This document shows, in pieces, positions 37,272 through 45,716 of a DNA stretch of 64,000 bases; within the stretch, counting starts at the first letter, position 1, and each line of letters begins with the position of its first letter. Both the position numbers and the translations under genes were made by a program. Source of the DNA: Rheinheimera pleomorphica. GTDB lineage: Bacteria > Pseudomonadota > Gammaproteobacteria > Enterobacterales > Alteromonadaceae. Location: assembly GCF_011634895.1 (NCBI RefSeq), contig NZ_SIRR01000008.1:248001-312000 (forward strand), given 5' to 3'. The notes beneath the pieces were generated by a model. The model was given only the letters and a program-made list of their open reading frames with translations, was not told the origin of the DNA and made no database searches.

Positions 37272-38228
37272 ATGCCGTTGTCATACGCAGCGCAGAAAAT
37301 GGCGTTTATTTACCGGGATAACCTGACCATGTGGCGACAACATCGTTATAAAATACTGCTGAGCCTTATTTTACTGGTCTGCGGCTTACTGCTGGCGATT
37401 AATACCGGCGCGGCCAAACACAGCAGCGAATTTGATGCGCTGGATATTCTCGGTGAAGGCACCACCTTGTTGGTTGCCTGTGGCTGGCTGGGGCTGATTA
37501 TCAGCAGTCGCCCTGCCGGGCGGGTTACCGAATGGTTGTATTACGGCAGCCTGCTGCTGGTGTTTTCGTATTTTCTTGATCTGCTCGATGAGTTTATCCG
37601 CTATCAGGAGCAAGTCCGGCTGATGAGCTGGTTGGAATCGCTACCGGCGCCGGTTGGTATGTTAGTACTGACTTACGGCCTGGTAGGCTGGCACCGAGAA
37701 CAGCGCGCTATTAACCGTCAATTGCGTGGCCGCGAGCTGTTTTTACGCGATCATCAACTGATCGATCCGCTCACCCAACTGTATGGTGCCGACTACTTGC
37801 ACGCCGTGCTACAGCGTGAAATTGAACTGCACTTAAGCCAGCACAGAACCCTGTGCTTGCTGGTGCTGGATATTGATGATTTTGCCGGTTTTAACCGCCG
37901 CCACGGTATTGCTGCGGGAGATACCTACCTTAGCCGGTTAAGTGAATTGCTCAGCAGCCAGCTTAGACATAGTGATGTGATCTGCCGCTACGCCGGTGAC
38001 CGCTTCGTCGCGGTGTTACCGAACACCACGCCGGGGCAGGCACAGATAATGGCGCAGCATTTACGCCAGCAAATAACGCAATTGGTATCAGCGGAGGAAG
38101 CGCCGCAGCTAACGGTAGCCGGAATGACGGTGCAGCAGCGCAGTGCCCAAACGGCACTGCAACAGGCCGACATCGCCATCAAACAGGCCAAAGCCGGCAA
38201 CGTATTAAAGTGGCAGCCTGAGTTATGA
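37272..38228 (+). CDS. Membrane protein with degenerate GGDEF domain and intact I-site
   Basis: A 318-residue protein with about four membrane spans (27-43, 62-78, 88-104, 127-141), then a GGDEF domain (from about 160). LIDPLTQLYGADYL and LVLDIDDFAGFN are conserved, but the active-site loop is AGDRF (241-245), not GGDEF or GGEEF. Catalysis is therefore unlikely. The inhibitory-site RxxD (RHSD, 232-235) is intact at the normal spacing, so it may bind c-di-GMP as a receptor. The 3' end overlaps an AraC gene by 4 bases (ATGA). ATG 37299 and 37329 are alternative starts. It is divergent from the TonB receptor-phytase operon. Confidence 0.85.
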   Translation: MPLSYAAQKMAFIYRDNLTMWRQHRYKILLSLILLVCGLLLAINTGAAKHSSEFDALDILGEGTTLLVACGWLGLIISSRPAGRVTEWLYYGSLLLVFSYFLDLLDEFIRYQEQVRLMSWLESLPAPVGMLVLTYGLVGWHREQRAINRQLRGRELFLRDHQLIDPLTQLYGADYLHAVLQREIELHLSQHRTLCLLVLDIDDFAGFNRRHGIAAGDTYLSRLSELLSSQLRHSDVICRYAGDRFVAVLPNTTPGQAQIMAQHLRQQITQLVSAEEAPQLTVAGMTVQQRSAQTALQQADIAIKQAKAGNVLKWQPEL

Positions 38229-39247
38229 GCCCACGCCACTTTGGCTATCAGGATAAAATTTTGCTGCTGCAGCATGGCTGTACTGACTTGCTGGCACTGG
38301 CGCAACGACGTGGCGCAGAGCTGCATAAGCTGCTAAGTGGCACCGGCATTTTTGAGCAAGACTTACATAAACCGCTTGGCAGGTTGCATTTTAGCGACTG
38401 GTTAACCCTGCTAAAAAACTGCCAGCAGCAGCTTAACAGCCCGGAGCTAGCGTATTTGCTGGGCAATGCGCTGCTTAACAGCCGTTATATTTCACTGTGC
38501 CAGAGCCTGCACTATGCGCAAAACCTGTCGCAGGCACTGTCGCAGCTGTACTATTTCCGTCATCAGCTGTTTCCCTGTTTCTATGTCCGGCTTTACCGGC
38601 AACAACACTGCATAGCAATAGAATTTAAACCAGCACTGGGGCTGGCAAACCAGCATGGCTTTATGTTCAGCCTGCTGTGTTCATTGATTTTAGGCCTGAT
38701 AAAGCAGCAGCTGGGTAGCGTCAGCGGCATCAGCTTGCAGTTGCAGCATGCTGAATCAGCCCAGCAGCAACAATTTTTGGGCGTTGCGGTCAGTTTTAAT
38801 CAGGCCGCTGATTGCCTTTGCATCCCGCTGTCATTTTGGCGACAGCCCTTTGTAGATGCCAACGCCGTGCAATTCAGTGCCAAAACGCGCAGCTGCCGCC
38901 AGCTTAACCGTGTACTTTGTAAACAACGGGCCCTGCCTGAAATACTCTGCCGACTGCAGCGGCGCGCCTTACCACAACTGCTCAGTCAGGACCAGGTTGC
39001 CGCTATGCTGGGGTTAAGCAGTAGCAGCCTGAAACGCCAGCTTAGCCAGCACCGCACGCACTTTGCTGCATTACTGGATGGGGTGCGCCGTGATGCCGCC
39101 CGGCAATTATTGCAACAAGGCCATTATTCCAACCGCCAGCTTGCATCCAGGCTGGGGTACTCCGACGAGCATAACTTTCGCCGCGCTTTTAAACGCTGGA
39201 CCGGTGTGATCCCCAGCAGCTTTAAAGGCCTGTTTAATCCCCACTAA
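38225..39247 (+). CDS. AraC family transcriptional regulator
   Basis: A 340-residue AraC-type activator. The N-terminal 230 residues resemble the arabinose-operon-regulator-like ligand domain (PF12625 type: YLLGNALLNSRYISLCQSLHYAQNL), with no clear ligand. The C-terminal double helix-turn-helix is at about 240-335: QVAAMLGLSSSSLKRQLSQH and NRQLASRLGYSDEHNFRRAFKRWTG. It overlaps the degenerate GGDEF gene by ATGA and precedes a lipoprotein phosphoesterase gene by 26 bases. It is the best candidate to regulate the divergent TonB receptor-phytase operon (inference). Confidence 0.9.
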   Translation: MSPRHFGYQDKILLLQHGCTDLLALAQRRGAELHKLLSGTGIFEQDLHKPLGRLHFSDWLTLLKNCQQQLNSPELAYLLGNALLNSRYISLCQSLHYAQNLSQALSQLYYFRHQLFPCFYVRLYRQQHCIAIEFKPALGLANQHGFMFSLLCSLILGLIKQQLGSVSGISLQLQHAESAQQQQFLGVAVSFNQAADCLCIPLSFWRQPFVDANAVQFSAKTRSCRQLNRVLCKQRALPEILCRLQRRALPQLLSQDQVAAMLGLSSSSLKRQLSQHRTHFAALLDGVRRDAARQLLQQGHYSNRQLASRLGYSDEHNFRRAFKRWTGVIPSSFKGLFNPH

Positions 39248-39273
39248 CCTGCCACATTTTTCAAGGACATTAG

Positions 39274-40176
39274 ATGAAACCACGTTACCGCCTCAGCCTG
39301 ACACTGCTGCTTAGCCTGTTATTGTCAGCCTGTTCACCTAACGATGCTGCCAATACCGCAGCGCAGCAAGATGCGAATGACGTACTGCTACGCTTTGCCG
39401 TACTGGGCGATGCCGAGCCGAAACCTGAACCTGCGTTTCCGAATATGGCTGCGGCGGTGGCTGATATTAACCGGCTGGCAACGCAGCAGCGGTTAGATTT
39501 TGTTGTTGGCGTAGGCGATATCGCCCACAAGGGCACTTTAGTGCAATACGAAAATGCCACGCCAGTGCTGCAACAGCTAAGCCTGCCGTTTTATCCGATT
39601 ATGGGTAACGAAGAGCACGGCAGCAGCGTTGAGCGCTTTATGCAGTTCGCCAATTTGTGGAACCAGGGCAAAGTCACGCTGGATGCGCCCAGCTATGTGC
39701 TGGAATTTGACCACCTGGCGCTGGTATTGGCCTCGCCTGATCATGGCCGCGATTTTAACGATAGCGGCATCGCCTGGATGCTAAGCCAGCTAAAACGACT
39801 GGCACCAAAACCTGTGCTACTGATTGTGCATGGTGCCCAGGCCGGTGCTTATGCGGAAAACGCCGACAAAGGCATTCATCACCCCGGTTTTGCCGAGGTT
39901 ATTGCCCAGCCTAACCTTTCTGCAGTCATTTCCGGCGACTTGCATATGGACATGAACCGCAGCGACCATTCCAAACAGCTGGGCAAGGTACATTACCTGC
40001 ATATACCTGCGCTGGAGCGCACTAAAATACCGGATGACAGCCAGCATACGGCGATGTTTCGTGTTTTCAGCCTGTACGACAATGGGCAGATAAAGGTAGA
40101 CACCTACCAAACCGCTAACGCAGCCCCACTGGCGCGTCATGCTTACCAGTTCAGCCTCAGCGGTAATAATAAATAA
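39274..40176 (+). CDS. Lipoprotein metallophosphoesterase with altered metal motifs
   Basis: A 300-residue calcineurin-like phosphoesterase exported as a lipoprotein (LSAC, Cys20). Shine-Dalgarno AAGGA. The five blocks can be traced but are altered: GDAEP (45-49) where DxH is normal, VGVGDIAH (78-85), GNEEHG (111-116) in place of GNHD/E, an isolated VHG (185-187), and SGDLHMD (200-206) where GHxH is usual. Two metals may still bind through Glu substitutions, so activity is uncertain. It is last in the GGDEF-AraC-phosphoesterase unit. Release of phosphate from organic esters would suit the neighbouring phytase. Confidence 0.8.
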   Translation: MKPRYRLSLTLLLSLLLSACSPNDAANTAAQQDANDVLLRFAVLGDAEPKPEPAFPNMAAAVADINRLATQQRLDFVVGVGDIAHKGTLVQYENATPVLQQLSLPFYPIMGNEEHGSSVERFMQFANLWNQGKVTLDAPSYVLEFDHLALVLASPDHGRDFNDSGIAWMLSQLKRLAPKPVLLIVHGAQAGAYAENADKGIHHPGFAEVIAQPNLSAVISGDLHMDMNRSDHSKQLGKVHYLHIPALERTKIPDDSQHTAMFRVFSLYDNGQIKVDTYQTANAAPLARHAYQFSLSGNNK

Positions 40177-40237
40177 AACTTAAACTTCAGCCTGATCAAA
40201 CTGTTAATGCTCAGGCTGAAAAAAATGCTTAAGTTTT
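40175..40237. terminator. Nested inverted repeat after the phosphoesterase gene
   Basis: An inner 10-bp perfect stem (40186-40195 with 40211-40220) sits inside outer arms AAAACTTAA (40175-40183) and TTAAGTTTT (40229-40237). The outer right arm supplies a T-run. Likely a composite terminator. Confidence 0.5.
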
Positions 40238-40289
40238 AACCAGCACGTTCCGATAACCGTTTAACTGAAATACCTTTGTGGAGCCGAAG

Positions 40290-41318
40290 ATGAACATTAC
40301 ATCTGCTTCGCAACAGTTTGCGGTTGCCGAACAAAAACAGCTTGCTTATGGTCGCAAACAGCAGTTACTAAGCAACGACGTCCGCTCTGCGCCAGCAGTA
40401 CCAGAGCCGGTTTTAGCAGAGCCCGCGCAGAGCGCCGCCCTGACCGAAGATGACTTTACCGCCGACGATGGCGCCCTGTTTAATGCCTATCAAACCTTTG
40501 GCATGGTAAAGCACCTGCTGGCCAAACTGGGCCAGCATCACAACGACTGGCAACTACCTGCCAAGGGCACGCCACCCGATCACAGCAATAGCCGCATTAA
40601 CCGAAACGTTGAAAGTGCAGCCTTTAGCGCCAGTTTTAGCAGCGAAAGCCTGTTTGTTAGTGGTAATCAGCAGCAAACTAGCGGCGAGCGGCTGGCAACG
40701 ACGGAATGGGAACTGGGCTATCAGGCGGTACAGGCCAGTTTTAGCGGCCAATTGCAAATGCAGGATGGTAGCAGCGTCAGCTTTGCCTTTGAATTTAGCA
40801 TGCAGGTAAGCTGGGCGCGCTACAGCTACACCGAACAGCCACTGCAAGATCCGTTAATTGTCAGCCTGGATAACACGCCGGCGCAACTGACTGACAGCCA
40901 TACTGAGTTTGATTTACTTAGCAACGGCAGCAGTGTGCAACTGCCACAACTGGCCGCGCAGCAGTTTTATCTGGCCTACGATCGTAACAATGATAAACAG
41001 GTAAATAACGGTACAGAGCTGTTTGGTCCGCAAAGCGGCCAGGGCTTTGCCGAACTGGCTGAGTTTGACGATAACGGCAATGGCTTTATCGACCCAAGCG
41101 ACGACATCTGGCAATACCTGTATTTATGGCGGCCAAAACAGCAGCTGCTTAGTATGGATGAAGCCAAACTGGGCGCGTTTTCGATCAGCTCCGCCGCCAC
41201 GCCAATGCCTCTGCTGGATAAACAACAGCATAAAACAGGTAAAATTCAGCGCAGCGGTCTGGCCTTTACTGACGAAGCTAAACCGGTATTGGTGCAGCAG
41301 ATTGATTTGGTGGTGTAG
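40290..41318 (+). CDS. EF-hand-like calcium-binding protein of unknown function
   Basis: A 342-residue protein from ATG 40290 (TGGAG upstream). No signal peptide or membrane span. The N-terminal 100 residues are Gln/Ala-rich and likely disordered. Residues 105-215 form a strand-rich domain with FSGQLQMQDGSSVSFAFEFS. Next are two calcium-loop motifs: DRNNDKQVNNGTELFG (231-246) and FDDNGNGFIDPSDDIW (259-274). The sequence between them, QGFAELAEFD, is typical of calcium modules usually found in large secreted proteins. Here it stands alone and appears cytoplasmic unless a non-classical export route is used. I do not recognise a named family. Confidence 0.7.
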   Translation: MNITSASQQFAVAEQKQLAYGRKQQLLSNDVRSAPAVPEPVLAEPAQSAALTEDDFTADDGALFNAYQTFGMVKHLLAKLGQHHNDWQLPAKGTPPDHSNSRINRNVESAAFSASFSSESLFVSGNQQQTSGERLATTEWELGYQAVQASFSGQLQMQDGSSVSFAFEFSMQVSWARYSYTEQPLQDPLIVSLDNTPAQLTDSHTEFDLLSNGSSVQLPQLAAQQFYLAYDRNNDKQVNNGTELFGPQSGQGFAELAEFDDNGNGFIDPSDDIWQYLYLWRPKQQLLSMDEAKLGAFSISSAATPMPLLDKQQHKTGKIQRSGLAFTDEAKPVLVQQIDLVV

Positions 41319-41323
41319 CAATC

Positions 41324-41351
41324 GCAGGATAAAAGCTAGCTTTTATCCTGC
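41324..41351. terminator. Perfect 28-bp palindrome, bidirectional terminator
   Basis: 14-bp arms (41324-41337 with 41338-41351) containing internal AAAA and TTTT. It overlaps the 3' end of the AI-2E-type permease gene and ends the EF-hand gene. Confidence 0.82.
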
Positions 41352-42418
41352 TTTTCCAGAAAATCCTGAAACTCTATGGTGTACAGCTTTAACAGCACCA
41401 GCGTCAGGGCAAAAATAATCGGGCCGTAAATAACGCCGATTAAGCCAAACAGCTGAATACCACCAATTAATGATAAGAAAATCAGCAGCGTATTCATACC
41501 TGCACTGCCCTGCATTAACAGCGGCCGCAAAAAGTTATCAATTGAACCAACGACTATCGCGCCCCACAGTGCCATAAACAGCGCCCAGGGCCAGTCGCCA
41601 ATCAGCAGTAAATATAAAGACGCTGGCACCCAGATTAATGCCGTGCCGACTACCGGGATAAAAGAAGCGAACGCCATCATGGTGCCCCAGAACAGGCCGG
41701 GTAAACCGACAATCGCCATCGCAATACCACCGACGATACCCTGGGCAATAGCCGTTAAAAACGAACCCATCACCGCTGAACGCGCGACCTTTTTGGCCTC
41801 ATCCAGCAGCGCTTCTTCCTGCGAACGTGACAACGGCAGCACCCAATGCAGGGTGTTGACCACTTTGTCATGATCGCGCAGCAAGAAAAACAGAATAAAC
41901 AACATTAGGATAAAGCTGAATAGTAAACCCGTGACGTCACCGACCAGCTTAGTGCTTAAATTTAGCAACTCTTTACCAAAACCAGAGGCAAACTCAGTCA
42001 GTTGCTGCACAATGCTCTCACCACTGATTTGCTCGGTGGGTAATACCCGATTGACGTTATCCAGAGCGCTTTGCAACAGCGGATGTTGCAGCAGTTGCGT
42101 GGCACCACCATCATTGAGCCAGCTATAGCTTTGCTTAGTGAAAGCAATACCCTGCTGCACTATCGCCATAAACACCAGCGATGCCGGCACTAAAATCACC
42201 ACTACCAGCAGCAAACAGGAGATACTGGCCACCAGATTCGGTCGGCCGGGCAGCTTGAGTTCGATATACTGATGCACCGGAAAACACAGCAACGACAGCA
42301 CAAACGCCAGCACTATAGCGCCAATGTAAGGCGCTACCAGCAAGTAACTGGCATACAGCGCCAGCAGCAGCGCCACAATTAACACATAGTGGCGCGATTC
42401 TGTTTTAAATCCTTTCAT
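41336..42418 (-). CDS. AI-2E family (PerM/YdiK-like) permease
   Basis: A 360-residue inner-membrane protein with about 8 spans: an N-terminal pair (12-50), TM near 60-85, a long extracytoplasmic helical stretch (90-155), then TMs through 165-345. GLPGLFWGTMMAFASFIPVVGTALIWVPA and YGPIIFALTLVLLKLY are family hallmarks. The family name comes from TqsA, but most members are permeases of unknown substrate, some linked to Na/H or ion export. It lies 24 bases downstream of DUF819 on the same strand, so it may share its transcript. Confidence 0.9.
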   Translation of the reverse strand: MKGFKTESRHYVLIVALLLALYASYLLVAPYIGAIVLAFVLSLLCFPVHQYIELKLPGRPNLVASISCLLLVVVILVPASLVFMAIVQQGIAFTKQSYSWLNDGGATQLLQHPLLQSALDNVNRVLPTEQISGESIVQQLTEFASGFGKELLNLSTKLVGDVTGLLFSFILMLFILFFLLRDHDKVVNTLHWVLPLSRSQEEALLDEAKKVARSAVMGSFLTAIAQGIVGGIAMAIVGLPGLFWGTMMAFASFIPVVGTALIWVPASLYLLLIGDWPWALFMALWGAIVVGSIDNFLRPLLMQGSAGMNTLLIFLSLIGGIQLFGLIGVIYGPIIFALTLVLLKLYTIEFQDFLEKQDKS

Positions 42419-42442
42419 ATTATCCCCTCCTTGCCTGCCAGC

Positions 42443-43681
42443 TTAAGGTGCGACCTGCTGCAAAATTAAGCCGCAAATATAGGCGCCATAAGTACCCAAA
42501 CCATAACCCAACACCGCCAACAGCACGCCAACCGGCGCTAGCGACGGATGAAAGGCCGCCGCCACCACAGGTGCTGAGGCTGCACCACCGACATTAGCCT
42601 GGCTGCCTACCGCCATATAAAACATCGGCGCTTTTATCAGTTTGGCCACCAGCAATAATAAACCGGCGTGTATCAGCATCCAGACAATACCCACTAAAAA
42701 CATCAGCGGATAATCCAGAATAGCCGTGACATCCATGTGCATACCGATAGTCGCCACCAGAATATATAAAAACGCTGAGCCCACTTTAGAGGCGCCCACC
42801 GCTTCAAGTTTGCGCACTCTGGTGGTGGACAAAAACAATCCCAGCGTAGTGGCTGTTACCACCAACCAAAAAAAGGTACTGGTTAAGCTGTACATGGCAA
42901 GTTGTGGTGCAACCTGTTCAATCCAGGGCGCGACAATATCCGCCACCAAATGCGAGAACCCCGTAACACCAAAGGCCACAGCGACAATCAGCATAATGTC
43001 GTTTAATTTTGGAATACGGGCGTTTTCGGCTTCGTATTTTTCTATCTTTTGTCTCAGATTAACAATACCACTGGTATCAGCGCCGTTTTTACGGTCGAAA
43101 AACTCTGCCCGGCTGGCAATAAACAGCAGCACCGCCATCCAGACGTTCGCCACCAGTACATCGACAGTAATCATTACCGAGAAAATACTGCCGTCAACTG
43201 CAAATACCTCTTTCATGGCCGCCTGATTAGCGCCGCCGCCAATCCAGCTGCCGGCGATGGTGGTCATACCGCGCCAGACATCACCGCCTAACTGCTCGGG
43301 AAAGAAATACCCCATGCTGATTAACGCTATCGGGCCGCCAATAACAATGCCCGCGGTGCCGGTTAAAAACATAATCAACGCTTTAGGGCCCAGGCCCATG
43401 ATGGCTTTAAAATCCACGCTTAAGGTTAATAACACTAAACTGGCTGGCAGCAAATAACGCGATGCCATCTTATACAGCGACGAGCCTTCGCCATCGATAA
43501 TGCCAAAGGTATTAAATAACGACGGAATGAAGTAGCACAGCAGCAAGGCCGGCACATAGGTATAAAACTTTTTGAAAAACGGATTATCACTGTGGCTGGT
43601 ATAAAATACCGCGCCAAGGATCAACGCCATTAAGCCAAGCACCACCGCATCATTGGTGATCAATACACTGCTTTCTTGCAT
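42443..43681 (-). CDS. DUF819 family membrane protein
   Basis: A 412-residue polytopic membrane protein of the DUF819 (YjcL-like) family, predicted to be a transporter of unknown substrate. ATG 43681 is chosen (MQESSVLITNDAVVLG), 32 codons shorter than the longest frame. About 11-12 spans. The conserved core has GSWIGGGANQAAMKEV, followed by a cytoplasmic coiled segment (NLRQKIEKYEAENARI). The second half ends VGSQANVGGAASAPVVAAAF. Repeated G-rich reentrant-like motifs suggest an inverted-repeat carrier. Confidence 0.88.
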   Translation of the reverse strand: MQESSVLITNDAVVLGLMALILGAVFYTSHSDNPFFKKFYTYVPALLLCYFIPSLFNTFGIIDGEGSSLYKMASRYLLPASLVLLTLSVDFKAIMGLGPKALIMFLTGTAGIVIGGPIALISMGYFFPEQLGGDVWRGMTTIAGSWIGGGANQAAMKEVFAVDGSIFSVMITVDVLVANVWMAVLLFIASRAEFFDRKNGADTSGIVNLRQKIEKYEAENARIPKLNDIMLIVAVAFGVTGFSHLVADIVAPWIEQVAPQLAMYSLTSTFFWLVVTATTLGLFLSTTRVRKLEAVGASKVGSAFLYILVATIGMHMDVTAILDYPLMFLVGIVWMLIHAGLLLLVAKLIKAPMFYMAVGSQANVGGAASAPVVAAAFHPSLAPVGVLLAVLGYGLGTYGAYICGLILQQVAP

Positions 43682-43810
43682 AGGGAACCCTGAAATTTGA
43701 TTATTATTATCACAACAAACAGGCGCCAAAATACCACAGGGCGGGTACAGTGCAAAGCCAGGCGGGATAAGCAGCACCTTGCCTGCGCTGACAGCGCAGC
43801 AGCAACAGGG

Positions 43811-44158
43811 TTACGGACGTGTTTTTGCGCTCAGGGCTGACTGGTCAAAACTGACGCCGTCCCAGCCGGTGCGGATAAAATTGCGGATATTCTGATGATC
43901 TGTGCCTTTAGGCGTGTTTAATACGGCACGGTAGTAATCACCAAATAAAAACAGCGTTTGCGGTGCAGACAACTGGTGCAATAAACCAAACGCCAGTATT
44001 TTGCACGAGCCATTGTTTTCGCCCGCGGCATTGTACAGATCGCCATTTTTAAAGGCGCTGGGGGTAAAGCAGTACAACGTATCAATCAACGCTATGCTTT
44101 GCTCAAAACTTATCGTCTCAGGCTCGGTACTTAGCTGAATAAAAAAATGTTCTAACAT
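43811..44158 (-). CDS. HopJ family protein
   Basis: A 115-residue soluble protein of the family annotated HopJ type III effector. Blocks: FEQSIALIDTLYCFTPSAFKNG, GENNGSCKILAFGLLHQLS and LFLFGDYYRAVLNTPKGTDHQNIR. The family is widespread in gammaproteobacteria without type III secretion, and nothing here suggests secretion. Its true role is unknown. It stands alone upstream of an alkylation repair pair. Confidence 0.85.
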   Translation of the reverse strand: MLEHFFIQLSTEPETISFEQSIALIDTLYCFTPSAFKNGDLYNAAGENNGSCKILAFGLLHQLSAPQTLFLFGDYYRAVLNTPKGTDHQNIRNFIRTGWDGVSFDQSALSAKTRP

Positions 44159-44344
44159 AGCAACTCCTGCTAAATAACGGCCTCACTGGCCGTGCATTTT
44201 AAGGTTGATACTAAGCGCTGAACGATAAAGGCGCAATAAGACAAAGGCCGTAGTAACATTAATTTACTATTCAGTACCGGATCCGGCCAGTTTGGCAAAG
44301 TGGTATTGGTATACTCAACTGATGACAGCTTAACGGTAGTACTG

Positions 44345-45715
44345 ATGATGCTAACCCCAGCGATATGCCGCCAGGCCAGGCTGGCCCGTGATGCCCGCTA
44401 TGACGGCCTGTTTTTTACTGCAGTCAGCAGCACAGGTATTTTTTGCCGCCCGGTTTGCCCGGCACGGGCGCCTGCAGAGCAGCAGGTACGCTACTACTTC
44501 TGTGCCGCTGCGGCCAGTGCGGCTGGCTACCGGCCCTGCCTGCGATGCCGGCCAGACAGTGCGCCCGGCTCAGCCGCCTGGCAAGGCACAGACACCACCT
44601 TGCAGCGGGCCTTACGGCTGATTGACGAAGGCGGACTGCAGCAGCAAAGCCAACAGCTGCTGGCAGAGCGGCTTGGCATCAGTGAGCGCTACTTGCGCAA
44701 GCTGTTTCAGCAACAACTGGGCATGGCACCCAAGCAATATGCGCTGATGCAACAGGTCTTATTTGCCAAAAAACTGCTGCATGAAACGGCGCTGCCGGTC
44801 AGTAGCGTAGCGTTTCAGGCCGGTTTTAACAGTGTACGGCGCTTTAACGATGCCTTTAAACAACAGCTAAACCTTAGCCCGTTGCAGATCCGCCGCCAAC
44901 ACCATTGTGCCGGCGATCCGCTGCAACTTTCGCTGAGTTACCGGCCGCCGCTGGCCTGGCCACAGATGCTGGCGTTCTGGCAACAGCGCACACTGGACGG
45001 CATCGACTGGGTGACAGACCAGCGCTACGGCCGCACGTTTAGCTTTATGCAGCAAGCGGGTTGGTTTGAAGTGGCGCCGGGTACAGCTAACAACTTAACG
45101 CTGCAATTGCACTGGCCTGGCAAACAAGGGTTATTCACCTTGCTGCGCCAGCTACGTCGTTTATTAGATTTAGATGCCAATATGCTGCAGATTGAACAGC
45201 AGCTGTGCAGTCAGCCATTGTTTAACGGCAGCATTATCAGCGGCCTGCGTATTCCCGGCGTCTGGAACAGCTGGGAAGCCGGCGTCAGGGCCATTCTCGG
45301 TCAGCAGGTTAGTGTCGCCGGTGCCAGAACCCAGCTAAACCGCCTGGTACAGGCGCTGGGCGAGCCGCTGTACCATGACAAACGCTTGTTCCCAACACCA
45401 CAGGCGCTGCTCAACAACGATTTACAGATGATAAAAGTACCGCAGGCCCGCCGTGATACGCTAAAAGCGCTGGCGCAGGCCGTCATAAGCCAACCGGACG
45501 CCGCGCCGGAACACTGGCTCAGTATTAAAGGCATAGGCCCCTGGACGGTGAGCTATGCCAGATTACGCGGGTTGTCTGACAGCGATATCTGGCTGGGTGG
45601 TGATTTGGGCGTACAAAAAGCGTTGGCTAAGGCCGGCGCCAACGGCGATAGCACAGCGCTGGCGCCCTGGCGCAGCTATGCCACCTTGCAGTTATGGTTT
45701 AGTTTGGGAGCATAA
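44345..45715 (+). CDS. Ada-type regulator fused to AlkA DNA-3-methyladenine glycosylase
   Basis: A 456-residue fusion for alkylation damage. Numbering from ATG 44345: residues 1-75 hold an Ada-like zinc domain with the four Cys at family spacing (34 and 38, in CRPVC; 65 and 68, in CLRC), where Cys34 is the phosphotriester methyl acceptor. An AraC-type helix-turn-helix follows (about 80-180: LAERLGISERYLRKLF). AlkA N-terminal and helix-hairpin-helix glycosylase domains are at about 190-456: AILGQQVSVAGA, GIGPWTVSYARLRG and Asp420 in GGDLGVQKAL. So sensor, activator and repair enzyme are in one chain. ogt follows after 1 base. Starts at 44345/44348 are equivalent. Confidence 0.92.
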   Translation: MMLTPAICRQARLARDARYDGLFFTAVSSTGIFCRPVCPARAPAEQQVRYYFCAAAASAAGYRPCLRCRPDSAPGSAAWQGTDTTLQRALRLIDEGGLQQQSQQLLAERLGISERYLRKLFQQQLGMAPKQYALMQQVLFAKKLLHETALPVSSVAFQAGFNSVRRFNDAFKQQLNLSPLQIRRQHHCAGDPLQLSLSYRPPLAWPQMLAFWQQRTLDGIDWVTDQRYGRTFSFMQQAGWFEVAPGTANNLTLQLHWPGKQGLFTLLRQLRRLLDLDANMLQIEQQLCSQPLFNGSIISGLRIPGVWNSWEAGVRAILGQQVSVAGARTQLNRLVQALGEPLYHDKRLFPTPQALLNNDLQMIKVPQARRDTLKALAQAVISQPDAAPEHWLSIKGIGPWTVSYARLRGLSDSDIWLGGDLGVQKALAKAGANGDSTALAPWRSYATLQLWFSLGA

Positions 45716-45716
45716 A

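Noticed and set aside
41336-42418. Autoinducer-2 exporter
   Set aside because: The AI-2E name comes from one member (TqsA). Nothing in the sequence identifies the substrate, although mtnN, which feeds AI-2 synthesis, is 5 kb away.
43811-44158. HopJ annotated as a type III effector
   Set aside because: The family is common in bacteria without type III secretion, and no secretion genes or effector signals are present here. Treated as a conserved protein of unknown role.
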